Below are positions 44,238 to 54,300 of a stretch of 64,000 bases of DNA, one piece after another. The notes below the pieces were generated by a model that ran no database searches, was not told the origin of the DNA, and worked only from the letters and a program-made list of their open reading frames with translations. Made by a program: the position numbers and the translations under genes. The DNA is from G965202665 sp965243835 (GTDB taxonomy: Bacteria > Actinomycetota > Acidimicrobiia > Spongiisociales > Spongiisociaceae). Numbering within the stretch: the stretch's first letter is position 1; every line of letters starts with the position of its first letter. The stretch covers positions 930,001-994,000 of the forward strand of contig OZ251578.1 of NCBI GenBank assembly GCA_965243835.1. Direction: 5' to 3'.

Positions 44238-45551
44238 GTGACCGAATCCAACGCCCGCAACGCCGCCCGCCGCGCCGCCGGCCCTGCGGCGGAGAACGCC
44301 CTGCCCGCTACGGCGGAGGCGGTGGTGGTGGGAGCGGGATCGGTGGGGCTGTCCATCGCCTACGAGTTGGCCGGACGGGGAATGGAGACGGCGGTCCTGG
44401 AGCGGGGCGCGGTGGGGGTGGGAACCTCGTCGGGGAACGCCGGCTTCGTGGTTCCCAGCCACGTGATCCCGGTGGCGGAGCCGGGAATGTTCGCCACCGC
44501 GGTGCGCTCCATACTCAGCGGGAAGGGCCCGGTGGCCGTCCGCCCCTCCTTCCGTTCCGGCCTGTTGCGGTGGACGGCGGCCTTTCTGCGCAACTGCCGG
44601 CCGCAGGCGGTGGAGGCGGTCGCGCCCACTTTGGCCGCCCTGGGCGACCTGAGTGCCGGATTGTTCGCGGAGTGGCTGGACGCGGAGAAGATCGAATGCG
44701 CCTACCAGCCGAACGGCCTGCTGAACGTGTTCGGCGAGGAACGGGAATTCGCCAAGGGCCGTCATCGGGCGGAGTGGGAGGCCAAGTTCGGGGTGCCGAT
44801 CCGCGTGTTGACCGGAGACCAGGCGCGGGCCATGGAACCGGCCCTCAACGAGTCGGTGACGGGAGCGGTCTTCTACGAGGAGGACGCCGGTCTGGACCCG
44901 GGCCGGTTCATCTCCGGCTTGGCGGACGCCGCCGTCCGGCGGGGAGCGACTTTGGTTCCCCATGCGGAGGTCCTGGGGGCGGAGGCCGGGGACGGGGAGG
45001 TGCGGCGCCTGGTTACCTCCCGGGGGGAGATCCGGGCGCGGGAAGTGGTGATCGCGGCCGGGGCCTGGACCCCCCGTCTGGCCGCCCGGTTCGGCTCCCG
45101 CCTGCCCATACAGCCCGCCAAAGGGTACAGCATCACGGTCCTCCGGCCCGCCCGGGGCCCCCGGCGGCGGATGCTCTTGGGGGACAAGTACGTGGCGGTG
45201 GCCCCGATGGGGGAGCGCCTGCGCATGAGCGGTTGGTTCGAATTGGGGCGCCTCGATTCCCGCCTGCCTCCGGCCCGCTTGGCGCAGGTGGAGCGGAACG
45301 CCCGTTCCCGTCTGGAAATGGATCCGGAACTGCGGGTGATGGAGCGCTGGACGGGGTTCCGGCCGGTGACCCCGGACGGCCTCCCCGTCATCGGACGGGC
45401 CCCCGGTTGGCGAAATCTGACCTACGCCGCCGGGCACGCCCTGTTGGGATTATCTTTAGGTCCGGCCACCGGACGGCTGACGACCCGGATAATATACGGG
45501 GAACAAACGGAAATTGACATAGGACCCTGTTCGCCGGAGAGATTCCAATGA
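44238..45551 (+). CDS. FAD-dependent D-amino acid (probable D-hydroxyproline) dehydrogenase
   Basis: A 437-residue DAO-family flavoprotein. VVVGAGSVGLSIAYELAGRG near residues 28-47 binds FAD, GTSSGNAGFVVPSHV follows, and GLPVIGRAPGWRNLTYAAGH is the C-terminal FAD loop. It resembles DadA and the D-hydroxyproline dehydrogenases. GTG start 44238 with GGAGGAG. The next gene starts within its stop (ATGA overlap), so the two are coupled. Likely oxidises cis-4-hydroxy-D-proline made by the neighbour epimerase. Confidence 0.85.
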   Translation: MTESNARNAARRAAGPAAENALPATAEAVVVGAGSVGLSIAYELAGRGMETAVLERGAVGVGTSSGNAGFVVPSHVIPVAEPGMFATAVRSILSGKGPVAVRPSFRSGLLRWTAAFLRNCRPQAVEAVAPTLAALGDLSAGLFAEWLDAEKIECAYQPNGLLNVFGEEREFAKGRHRAEWEAKFGVPIRVLTGDQARAMEPALNESVTGAVFYEEDAGLDPGRFISGLADAAVRRGATLVPHAEVLGAEAGDGEVRRLVTSRGEIRAREVVIAAGAWTPRLAARFGSRLPIQPAKGYSITVLRPARGPRRRMLLGDKYVAVAPMGERLRMSGWFELGRLDSRLPPARLAQVERNARSRLEMDPELRVMERWTGFRPVTPDGLPVIGRAPGWRNLTYAAGHALLGLSLGPATGRLTTRIIYGEQTEIDIGPCSPERFQ

Positions 45552-46519
45552 CACAACTTCCAACCAACGATTACGCGGTTGTATCCGTAATAGATTCCCA
45601 CACCGGGGGGATGCCCACCCGGGTCATCCTGGACGGTTTTCCCGAACTGCAGGGCGATACGGTCGCCCGGCGCCGGGATGATTTGTCCCGTCGTTTCGGC
45701 CGCCTCACCCGGGCGGCGATCGCGGAACCGCGCGGTTACGACGCCATGGTGGCCGCCCTGCTGGTCCCGCCCGACTCCCCGGAGGCGGCCGCCGGGGTGA
45801 TCTTCTTCGACGGGGCGGGGGTGATCGGAATGTGCGGGCATGGCTCCATCGGCTTGGCCCACACCCTGCGCGCCCTGGGCCGCATCGGGGAGGGGCCCCA
45901 CCGCCTGGACACCCCGGTGGGGGAGGTGCGGGTGGAATGCCTGCCGGACGGGAGGGTGGCGGTGGGCAACGTTCCCAGCCGCCGTCTCGCCTCCGGGGTG
46001 ACCTTGCAGGCGGAGGGGGTGGGGGAGGTGACGGCGGACATCGCCTATGGGGGCAACACCTTCCTGCTGGTGACCAGCCCGGAGATCGACCTGGGCCAGC
46101 CGCGGGAGGTTCTGCTTTCCGTCACCGGGGAAATTTTGGCCGCCGCCCGCCGGGCCGGATACAAGGATGTGGACCACATAGAGTTGTTCGGGCCGCCCAC
46201 CCGGGAGGACGCCGATTCCCGCAACTTCGTGCTGTGCCCCAGCGGGACGTACGACCGTTCGCCGTGCGGGACCGGAACCAGCGCTAAAGCGGCCTGCCTG
46301 GCCGCGGACGGCGAGTTGGAGCCGGAGGAGGAATGGGTGCAGGAGTCCATCACCGGTTCGGCGTTCACCGTTTCCTACCAGTGGATGGACGAGGGAAGTG
46401 CCTTGATCGCCCCGGTGGTGACGGGGGAGGCCGAACTGACCGCGCACGGGGAGATGTTGCTGTCCCCGCAGGATCTGGAACCCAAAGCGTCGAGGCCCGC
46501 CGCGTTCGCCATTCTATGA
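45548..46519 (+). CDS. Proline racemase family, probable 4-hydroxyproline 2-epimerase
   Basis: A 323-residue protein with both catalytic Cys: Cys96 in MCGHGS and Cys240 in SPCGTGTSA. This pair carries out the two-base epimerisation at C-alpha. With two Cys it is an epimerase/racemase and not the Thr-type dehydratase. Context with a D-amino acid dehydrogenase and a DHDPS-family enzyme points to trans-4-hydroxy-L-proline rather than proline. Its start overlaps the upstream stop by 4 bp, and its stop overlaps the next start by 4 bp. Confidence 0.88.
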   Translation: MTQLPTNDYAVVSVIDSHTGGMPTRVILDGFPELQGDTVARRRDDLSRRFGRLTRAAIAEPRGYDAMVAALLVPPDSPEAAAGVIFFDGAGVIGMCGHGSIGLAHTLRALGRIGEGPHRLDTPVGEVRVECLPDGRVAVGNVPSRRLASGVTLQAEGVGEVTADIAYGGNTFLLVTSPEIDLGQPREVLLSVTGEILAAARRAGYKDVDHIELFGPPTREDADSRNFVLCPSGTYDRSPCGTGTSAKAACLAADGELEPEEEWVQESITGSAFTVSYQWMDEGSALIAPVVTGEAELTAHGEMLLSPQDLEPKASRPAAFAIL

Positions 46520-48243
46520 CCGGGACCGACCGGGTTCTGTCCCGCGCCCGGGAGTGGATGGCGGGCGACCCCGACCCGGAAACCAGGGCCGAGATGGCCG
46601 GATTGATAGAGGCGGGCCGGATGGAGGAGCTGGCCGACCGTATGGCGGGCGACCTGTCTTTCGGGACGGCCGGTTTGCGGGGGGCGGTGGAGGCCGGTTC
46701 CAACCGTATGAACCGGGCGGTGGTGATGCGGGCCACGCGCGGCCTGGCCGATTATCTGCTGGAACGGCACGGGGGGCGCCCGCCCGGTCCGGTGGCGGTG
46801 GGCCGGGACGCCCGCCCGTCCAGCGCCCGGTTGATGGACGACGCGGTGGGGGTGTTGACCGCGGCCGGGTTGCCGGTGCGTTTTTGGGAGGAGCCCGTCG
46901 CCACCCCGCTGGTCGCTTTCTCCGCCCTGTCCCTGGGGGCCTGCGCGGCGGTGGCGGTGACCGCCAGCCACAACCCGCCCCGCGACAACGGCTACAAGGT
47001 GTACGACGGGAACGGGATCCAGATCGCCCCGCCGGTGGATGCGGCCATCGCGGCCGCCATGCGCCGGGCGGGCCCGGCCAATCGGATTCCCCGTACGGAG
47101 GGACGGGCCGGGGCGGAACCGATAGGGCGGGAGACGGCGGAGGATTATTACCGGGCGCTGGCGGATTTGCGCCCCCCCGGGGCGGGGGACGCATCGTTGC
47201 GCATCGTCTACACCCCTTTGCACGGGGTGGGGTGGGAGCCGGTGCGGGAGGTCCTGTCCCGGGCCGGTTACCGGGACTTGCATCCGGTGCCGGAGCAGGC
47301 GCAACCGGACGGCCGGTTTCCCACGGCGGCCAACCCCAACCCGGAGGAGGCGGGGGCCCTGGACCTGGCTTTGCGTTTGGCGGAGGAGCGGGAGGCGGAC
47401 TTGTTGCTGGCCAACGACCCGGACGCCGACCGGCTGGCGGCCGCCGTTCCCCGCGGCGGGGAGTGGAAGGTTCTCACCGGCAACCAGGTGGGGATGTTGC
47501 TGGCCGACTACGTCCTTTCCCATCATCGGGCGGCGGCCGGTACGCCCCTGGTGGTGAACACCATCGTCAGCTCGCCCATGCTGGCCGCGTTGGCCGCCGC
47601 CTACGGGGCCTGTTGCGAAACTACGTTTACCGGTTTCAAATGGGTGGCGGGCGCCGCCTTGGAGATGGAGTCGGCCGCTCCGCCGGACGACCCGGTCCGG
47701 TTCGTGTTCGGATACGAGGAGGCACTGGGTTACGCGGTGGGGTCGGCGGTGCGGGACAAGGACGGGGTGGGGGCGGCTTTGGCGCTGGCCGACCTGGCCG
47801 CCGAATGCCGCCGGGAGGGGATCGCGCTTTTGGATCGGCTGGCCGCCCTTTACCGGCGTTTCGGGTTGTGGGTTTCCGCGCAACGGAGCGTAGCGCGCGC
47901 CGGCCCCGGCGGGAAGGCGGAGCTGGAGGAAGCCATGGAGCGACTGGGGGAGTCCCCCCCGGAGGAGCTGGCCGGCATGCGGGTGCGGGAAGTGGCCGAC
48001 TACCGGCTCCGCGACGGCTCCCGCCCCCGCTGGCGGGATGCCGCCCCGCTGATCGAGTTGGGGTTGGAAGGCGGGGGCCGGGCATTGGCCCGTCCCAGCG
48101 GCACCGAACCGAAACTCAAGATATACGTCGATCTGCCGGGTTTCGTTCCCGAAGGGTCCGACCCTTTTGATTTGGAGGGGCGGTTTACGTCGCACGCCGA
48201 CCGGGCGGCCCGGGCTTTGGCCTCTTATATGGGTTTGGCTTGA
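46516..48243 (+). CDS. Phosphohexomutase (phosphoglucomutase/phosphomannomutase family)
   Basis: A 575-residue alpha-D-phosphohexomutase of the PgcA-type length. DLSFGTAGLRGAVEAGSNRMN begins the sugar-phosphate fold, the catalytic Ser is in VTASHNPPRDNGYKVY, Mg ligands are in NDPDADRLAAAV, the sugar loop is GYEEALGYAVG, and the phosphate loop is RPSGTEPKLKIY. It interconverts hexose 1- and 6-phosphates. The ATG overlaps the epimerase stop, so it is translated from the hydroxyproline transcript, an unusual partner for that pathway. Confidence 0.9.
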   Translation: MTGTDRVLSRAREWMAGDPDPETRAEMAGLIEAGRMEELADRMAGDLSFGTAGLRGAVEAGSNRMNRAVVMRATRGLADYLLERHGGRPPGPVAVGRDARPSSARLMDDAVGVLTAAGLPVRFWEEPVATPLVAFSALSLGACAAVAVTASHNPPRDNGYKVYDGNGIQIAPPVDAAIAAAMRRAGPANRIPRTEGRAGAEPIGRETAEDYYRALADLRPPGAGDASLRIVYTPLHGVGWEPVREVLSRAGYRDLHPVPEQAQPDGRFPTAANPNPEEAGALDLALRLAEEREADLLLANDPDADRLAAAVPRGGEWKVLTGNQVGMLLADYVLSHHRAAAGTPLVVNTIVSSPMLAALAAAYGACCETTFTGFKWVAGAALEMESAAPPDDPVRFVFGYEEALGYAVGSAVRDKDGVGAALALADLAAECRREGIALLDRLAALYRRFGLWVSAQRSVARAGPGGKAELEEAMERLGESPPEELAGMRVREVADYRLRDGSRPRWRDAAPLIELGLEGGGRALARPSGTEPKLKIYVDLPGFVPEGSDPFDLEGRFTSHADRAARALASYMGLA

Positions 48244-48252
48244 CCGCGTAAT

Positions 48253-48280
48253 TTGACAAATTGGGGGGGGGGGGTAGCGT
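48253..48280 (+). promoter_or_regulatory. Promoter with a 12-G spacer tract driving the giant surface protein
   Basis: A perfect -35 TTGACA at 48253-48258, a 16-bp spacer of which 12 are consecutive G (48263-48274), and -10 TAGCGT at 48275-48280. The expected start of transcription near 48287 is followed by GGAGAGGAGG and ATG 48341. A change of one or two G would shift the spacer to 17 or 18 bp (near optimal) or 15 bp. Poly-G spacers are known to phase-vary promoters such as Neisseria porA. Confidence 0.65.
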
Positions 48281-48340
48281 TTTTTGTGTGGGCCCCCGGG
48301 TTGGGGGCTGGTTTGGCTAGTTGAGGAGAGGAGGCGGGCG

Positions 48341-51300
48341 ATGGGGCGGGTGTTGCGGTTGGGGGTGGTGTTGGGGTTGGTGGGCGGTTTGTTGTCGGCG
48401 GCTCCTCCCCCGGCGGCGGCGCAGACGACGACGCCTATTTCGCTTAGTTATGTTTCTACTGTAGGCGGGGCGACGATTTCTAGTTTGAGCGAGGGTACTA
48501 CTCAGGTGTTTGGGGCGGTGCGGGCGTCGGTGGCTTCGGCGGTGCCGGCGGCGGTTACGGTGCAGGTTACTTTGGGGGCGTCGGGGACGACGGCTACCAA
48601 GGGGTCTTGCACGATTGCTGTTTTTGTTGGGTTTTCTTGCTCCGACGGCGATTGGGGCGTGCCTACTGGGTACACTGTGGATGTGACTATCCCGAAGAAC
48701 ATGAAGTCTGGTCAGGCGGGGGTTACGATTTTTGTCATTGATGATACGGTGACGGAGGGTCCGGAGATTATCCGCTTGTCGGGCAGTGTGAGGTTTGAGT
48801 TGACGGGGTATTCGGTGGGTACGTTTGATTTGACGCTGGATGATGAGGATGATGGGTTGTCGTTGTCGGTGGATCCGGGGTTTGTGGCGGAGGGCGCGGG
48901 GGAGAGGCCGGTGACGGTGTCGGCCCGGTTCGGGGGTGCGACATCGGTGCTGTCGACGGCGACGGAGGTGACGGTGACGGTGGCGGGCGGGACGGCTACG
49001 TTGGGCGCGGCGGCGGATTTCACGGTTTCGGGGTTGACGAACAACCGGTTTACGTTGACCATCCCGGCCCGGTCGGTGCGTTCGAGGACGTTTTCTTTCA
49101 CCCTGACCGCCCGGGACGACGGTGTTTTGGAGTCTACGGCGGAGACGGTTTCTTTGTCGGCGGCGGCCACGGTGGGCGGGGGCGCGGTGTCGGCGTCGGA
49201 GGATGTGCGGATTTACGACGCCGATGCGGGGGTGATTTTCCTTAGTTTGGTGAGGTCGTCGGATACTGCTACGGAGATCTCGGAGGTGGGGGAGGACGAG
49301 GGGGCGCAGACGTTGCGGGTGAAAGCCACTCTCGGGGCGTCGGACTCCGGTGTTTTTACGGTGAACGTGACGATGGGAGCGGCGGGTAGCACCGCGGTGC
49401 GGGGGGCTGCGGGGGATTACACCCTAAGCCAGTTGACTACCTCGGTTACTATTAACGCGGGCGAGACGGAGGGGTTGTCTTCGCCTTTTACGTTGACTAC
49501 TTATAGTGACAGGGTTACCGAGGAGCATGTGAGGGTGCGGTTCACGGGCACGACGGTCGGAGCTTTGGTGGCGGCGGCCGGTTTGCAGATCACGGATGCG
49601 GATAGGACTATTCGTCTTACCGGGCCCTCTCATAATCGGGCGCGGGAGGGGGAAGGTTATACGGTAGCGTATGATAATATGATAAGGGCTGATTTGGGTG
49701 ACGGGGATAGCAGGGATGGTTTCGTTGCTTCTACTTCTTCTACTTATCGCAGTGGTATGAGACTGCGGATTTTAGTGGGGAGTGGTACGACTCCTAATCC
49801 CCCTTTTCAGTTTACTGCTAACGCTAACAATTTTGCCAGGTTCGTCAAGCTTGATGCGGGTTCTGTTTCTTCGAATGTGCAGGTTGATTCACAGGACAGG
49901 GGCGGAGCTTTCGGTAGAGTAAGTTTGTCTATGGCTTATCATCAGGATACCGTAGCGGAGGGGGATAAGTCTGTCGAGTTTTATTTTGGGAATGTCCCGG
50001 CCGAGTTTACCGTGTTGCCGTATGAGATTTTCCAGTCGGATGATGGTGATGATGATATTAGTTTGTCGGTGGATTCTGGGTCGATGTTGGCGGAGGGCGG
50101 GGACGGGTCGGGGGTGACGGTGTCGGCTAGTTTCCCGACGGCGACGACTAGTTCTGAGATTCCGGTGGATACGGTGGTTGAGTTGTCGGCGGTGAGGGCG
50201 GGTGATTTGTCTTATGCGCCGTCGTCGCCGAATACGATTACTTTCCCGGCCCGGTCGCTGACGGCGTCGGGGACGGCTACGTTGGCGGGGTTGACTATTG
50301 TCGATGATGACATAGTGGAGGGCCCGGAGACGTTTACGGTGGGCGGTTCCTCGGCGTTGGGAGCGGCTCGGGGGGCGGCGATAACTATTACCGACAACGA
50401 CACGGATATTGTCCTGTCGGTGGATAAGGGGGCGGTGGAGGAGGGGGCGGGCGCGGAGAGCGTTACGGTGTCGGCCCGGTTTACGGGGTCGTCGTCGACG
50501 TTGGCGTCGGATACGGATGTGTCGGTTTCGTTGGCGGGGGCGGGCGGGGCCGTGGCGGGTGATTTTGCGGCGTCGGGGTCGGGGGTGTCGAATAATGCGT
50601 TTACGATTAGGATCCCGGGGGGGAGCGTGGAGGGGAGTAGGACTATTTCGTTGGCGGCGGTGTCTGATGCGGATAGTTCGGAGGCGGGGGAGGGGGTGGC
50701 GGTGTCGGGTTCGGCTGCCGTGGGGGGCCGGAGCGTGGACGTAACGGGGACGACGGTGGGGATTTTCGACGCGGGCGGGTTGGTTACGTTGGGTTTTGAG
50801 GATGCGGGGGGTTCGGTTTTGACGGGGGTGGGGGAGGACGACGGGGCGCAGACGGTGCGGGTCACGGCGTCGGTTGCGTCGGCCCCGGCGTCTAGTGTGT
50901 CGGTGGCGGTGAACGTGGGCGCGGCGGGCGGCACGGCCGCGTTGGGACCGGCAGGGGATTACACGCGCAGCTCGGGGACGGTTACGGTGATTATCAGCGG
51001 GGGTTCCACCAGCGGGTCGGCGAATGTTGTGATCACCCCGCGTAGTGATACGATTACCGAAGACCATGAGACGATTCGTTTTACTGGGTCGGCCGCTGGT
51101 TATACGGTGCGGTCGGCTTCGTTGCCGATTATGGACGGGGATCGGACTATTCGGTTGACTGGGCCTAATGTTCAGGGGTTGGAGGGGGAGGCTAAAGGGG
51201 GATCCGGGAATAATATTTTTAGGGCTGATTTAGGCAGTGGGGATAGTCGGGATGCCTTTGTTGCTTCTACTTCTTCTACATACAGCAGCGCTATGAGACT

Positions 51301-54300
51301 GCGGCTTCACGCGCGGCCTAAGACTGCTAGCTGGTCTGACTTTCAATTTAGTACCGGCTCGGGGGGTAGGTTCGTCCAGGTTAATTCGGGTGTTGTTTCT
51401 TCGAATAGAATCGTTGATAATCAGGGCAGATATGCCTCAATTATACGGGTAGCCTTTCACATGCCGTATCATACGGATACTGTAGCGGAGGGGACTAAAA
51501 CACTTGAAATATATTTTGGCGTCCCGGCCGGGTTTACCGGTTTGGCGCAGGAGTATTCCCTTCTGGATGATGATGATGATGATATTAGTTTGTCGGTGGA
51601 TGCCGGCTCGACGTTGGCGGAGGGCGCGGACGGGTCGGGGGTGACGGTGTCGGCGAGTTTCCCGGCGGCGACGACTAGTTCTGCGATTCCGGTGGATACG
51701 GTAGTGGAGTTGTCGGCGGCGGGGGCCGCTACCCCGGCGGCGGGGGAGGCGGGGACGGGTGATTTGACGTATGCTCCGTCGTCGCCGAATGCGATTACCT
51801 TCCCGATGCAGTCTTTGACCGCGTCGGGAACGGCCACGTTGACGGGGTTGACTGTCACCCAAGATGAGGTGGTGGAGGGCCCGGAAACGTTCACGGTAAG
51901 CGGGTCTTCGGCGTTGGGAACGGCCGCGGGGGCGACTGTTACGATCGCCGATGACGATGCTGATATTACGTTGTCGGTGAGTTCGGGGGCGGTGGCGGAG
52001 GGCGCGGGCGCGACGGATGTGGTGGTGACGGCCCGGTTCGCGGGGTCGTCGTCGGTGTTAGCGTCGGACACGGACGTGGCGGTTACGTTGGCGGCCGCGG
52101 CTACGGGCGGGGCTACTCCGGGGACGGACTTCACAGCGACCGGGACGGGGGTGACCAACGATAGTCAGTTCACGATTACCATCCCGGCGCAGAGCGTCAT
52201 GGCGAGTAAAACGATTCGGATAACGGCCCCCGACGATTCGGATAACACGGAAGATTCGGAGACGGTAACGGTAGGGGGGTCGGCGATGGTGGGCGGGTCG
52301 GCGGTAACCGTAACCGGCGCGGAGTTGTCAGTCGTGGATCCGGATCGGGCGATAACGTTGGCTACGCATTCTGCGGAAACCGGCGGAACGGCGTTGCCCG
52401 CGGTCCGCGAGGAGGGCGGGGAGCAGTCGGTGTGGGTGAGAGCCACCGCCGGCGGGCCGGTGTCATCGGACACGGTAGTGACCGTAACCGTGGGAGCAAC
52501 TGGCGGGACGGCGGTGTTGGGAGCGGCGGATGACTACGCCCGCAACTTGGAGACGGTGGAGGTAACCATCGCCAACGGGGGAACCGTCGGCGCGGCGGAG
52601 GTGAAGATCACCCCCCGGAACGACGAGACGGTGGAGGGCCCAGAGACTATACGTCTGAGCGGGCAAGCGACCGGGTATGTGGTGGTGGGAACCAGTTTGG
52701 AAATCCGGGAAACCATAACCCTGACGTTGACCGGGGGCGCGGTAGGCGAGGGCGACGCGGATACGAACGCGGGGGCGGTCTCGGTTACCGCCGCTTTCGC
52801 AGGCGCATCGTCCTCCGACCTGACCGGGCCTACGGAGGTGACGTTGTCCTTCGCGGCGGGCGCCGACGCGGACGCGGATGATTTCACCGCGGGGACGGCG
52901 GTTGTGTTGAGCATCCCGGCTGGGAGCGTCTCGAGTAACGCGGCGGCGCTGTCGGGATTGACGATCAAGGGTGACGATATCGCGGAAGGCGCGGAGTCCA
53001 TCGCGGTGGGCGGCTCCGCTGCCGGGTTTTCGGTAACGGGAGCGAAGCTGGCTATTACCGATGATGATTTGGACGTGACGCTGACCGCGGACGCCGACAG
53101 CTCCACCACGACGGTGTTTGAGGATGTTTTGTCGGAGGGGGAAACCCCGGCGGTGCGGGTGCGTGCCGCGTTCACATCCGCGACGTCCAACGACCTGAGC
53201 GCGGGTTTGGAGGTGTCGGTCACGGCGGGGGAGGCGTCGCCGCAGTCGGCGAGGGGGGGTGGGGTTGATTTCACCGCCCCGGCCGCGTCGGTGACGGTGA
53301 CTATCCCCGCCGGTTCTTCGACGACGCTTATGAGCGGGTGGGCGTCGCTGTCCGGGTTATTGGTGGAGGACGATGCGGTGACCGAGGATGCGGAGACGTT
53401 TTGGGTTACCGGTACCGTCCCGGGCGGGGCGGTTGCTCCTGATACGTTGACGATCGCGGCCAGTGATAAGGAGTTGGAGGTGTCGGTATCGCCGGCGGTG
53501 GTGGTGGAGCAGGCAACGGCGCATCCGATAACGGTGGTGGCCGGGTTCGCGGGGGCCTCTAGTTCGGCGTTGGCGGCGGCGACGACGGTGAACGTGACGG
53601 TAGCGGCCGGGGACACCAACGGGGCTACTATGGCGGCGTCCTGCCCGCCGTCTACCGAGGACGCGTGCGCGGACACGGCTACGTTTGACATTGTCATTCC
53701 CGCCGGGCAAGTCACGGAGAGCGGAACGTTTAACCTGACCGCCCGCGACGACAGCGAAGCGGAGACGGGCGGGGAAACGGTGAAAGTTACCGGAACGGAA
53801 TCGGGGGCTTCCAATTCGGATTCGGACACGGTGCTTTTGGTGGACGACGGGATAGAAGTGGCGTTCCTGAACCCGGCTGACGACACCGCGCTGGCCGCGC
53901 TGGGGGAGGGGGACGGAACCGCGCAAGTGCGGGTGCGGGTGACCATGCCCGCCACGCACACCGCGCGCAGGGTGGTGGGCCTCAACATTAACGGCGGGAC
54001 CGCCACCGAAGACGACGGGGACGGCTCCTTTGCGATCAGGGAGGACTTCCGGGTGAGCGGCTTGGCTACCCCGTCCGGCACCCCCGACGGGCACGAGCTG
54101 GGGGTGGAGGTAGCGGCCGGTCAGACAACGGGGACGGCGGACTTCAATATCATTATCAACGATGACAACGTAGACGAAGAAGACAAAACCATCCTGGCGT
54201 CGGGCGGCGACGTGGGTTCGTTGCCGGTAGCGGGAACCAGTTTGACTATCACCGACAACGATACTCCTCCTACCAATATTGACTTGGCCGTGTCTTTCGC

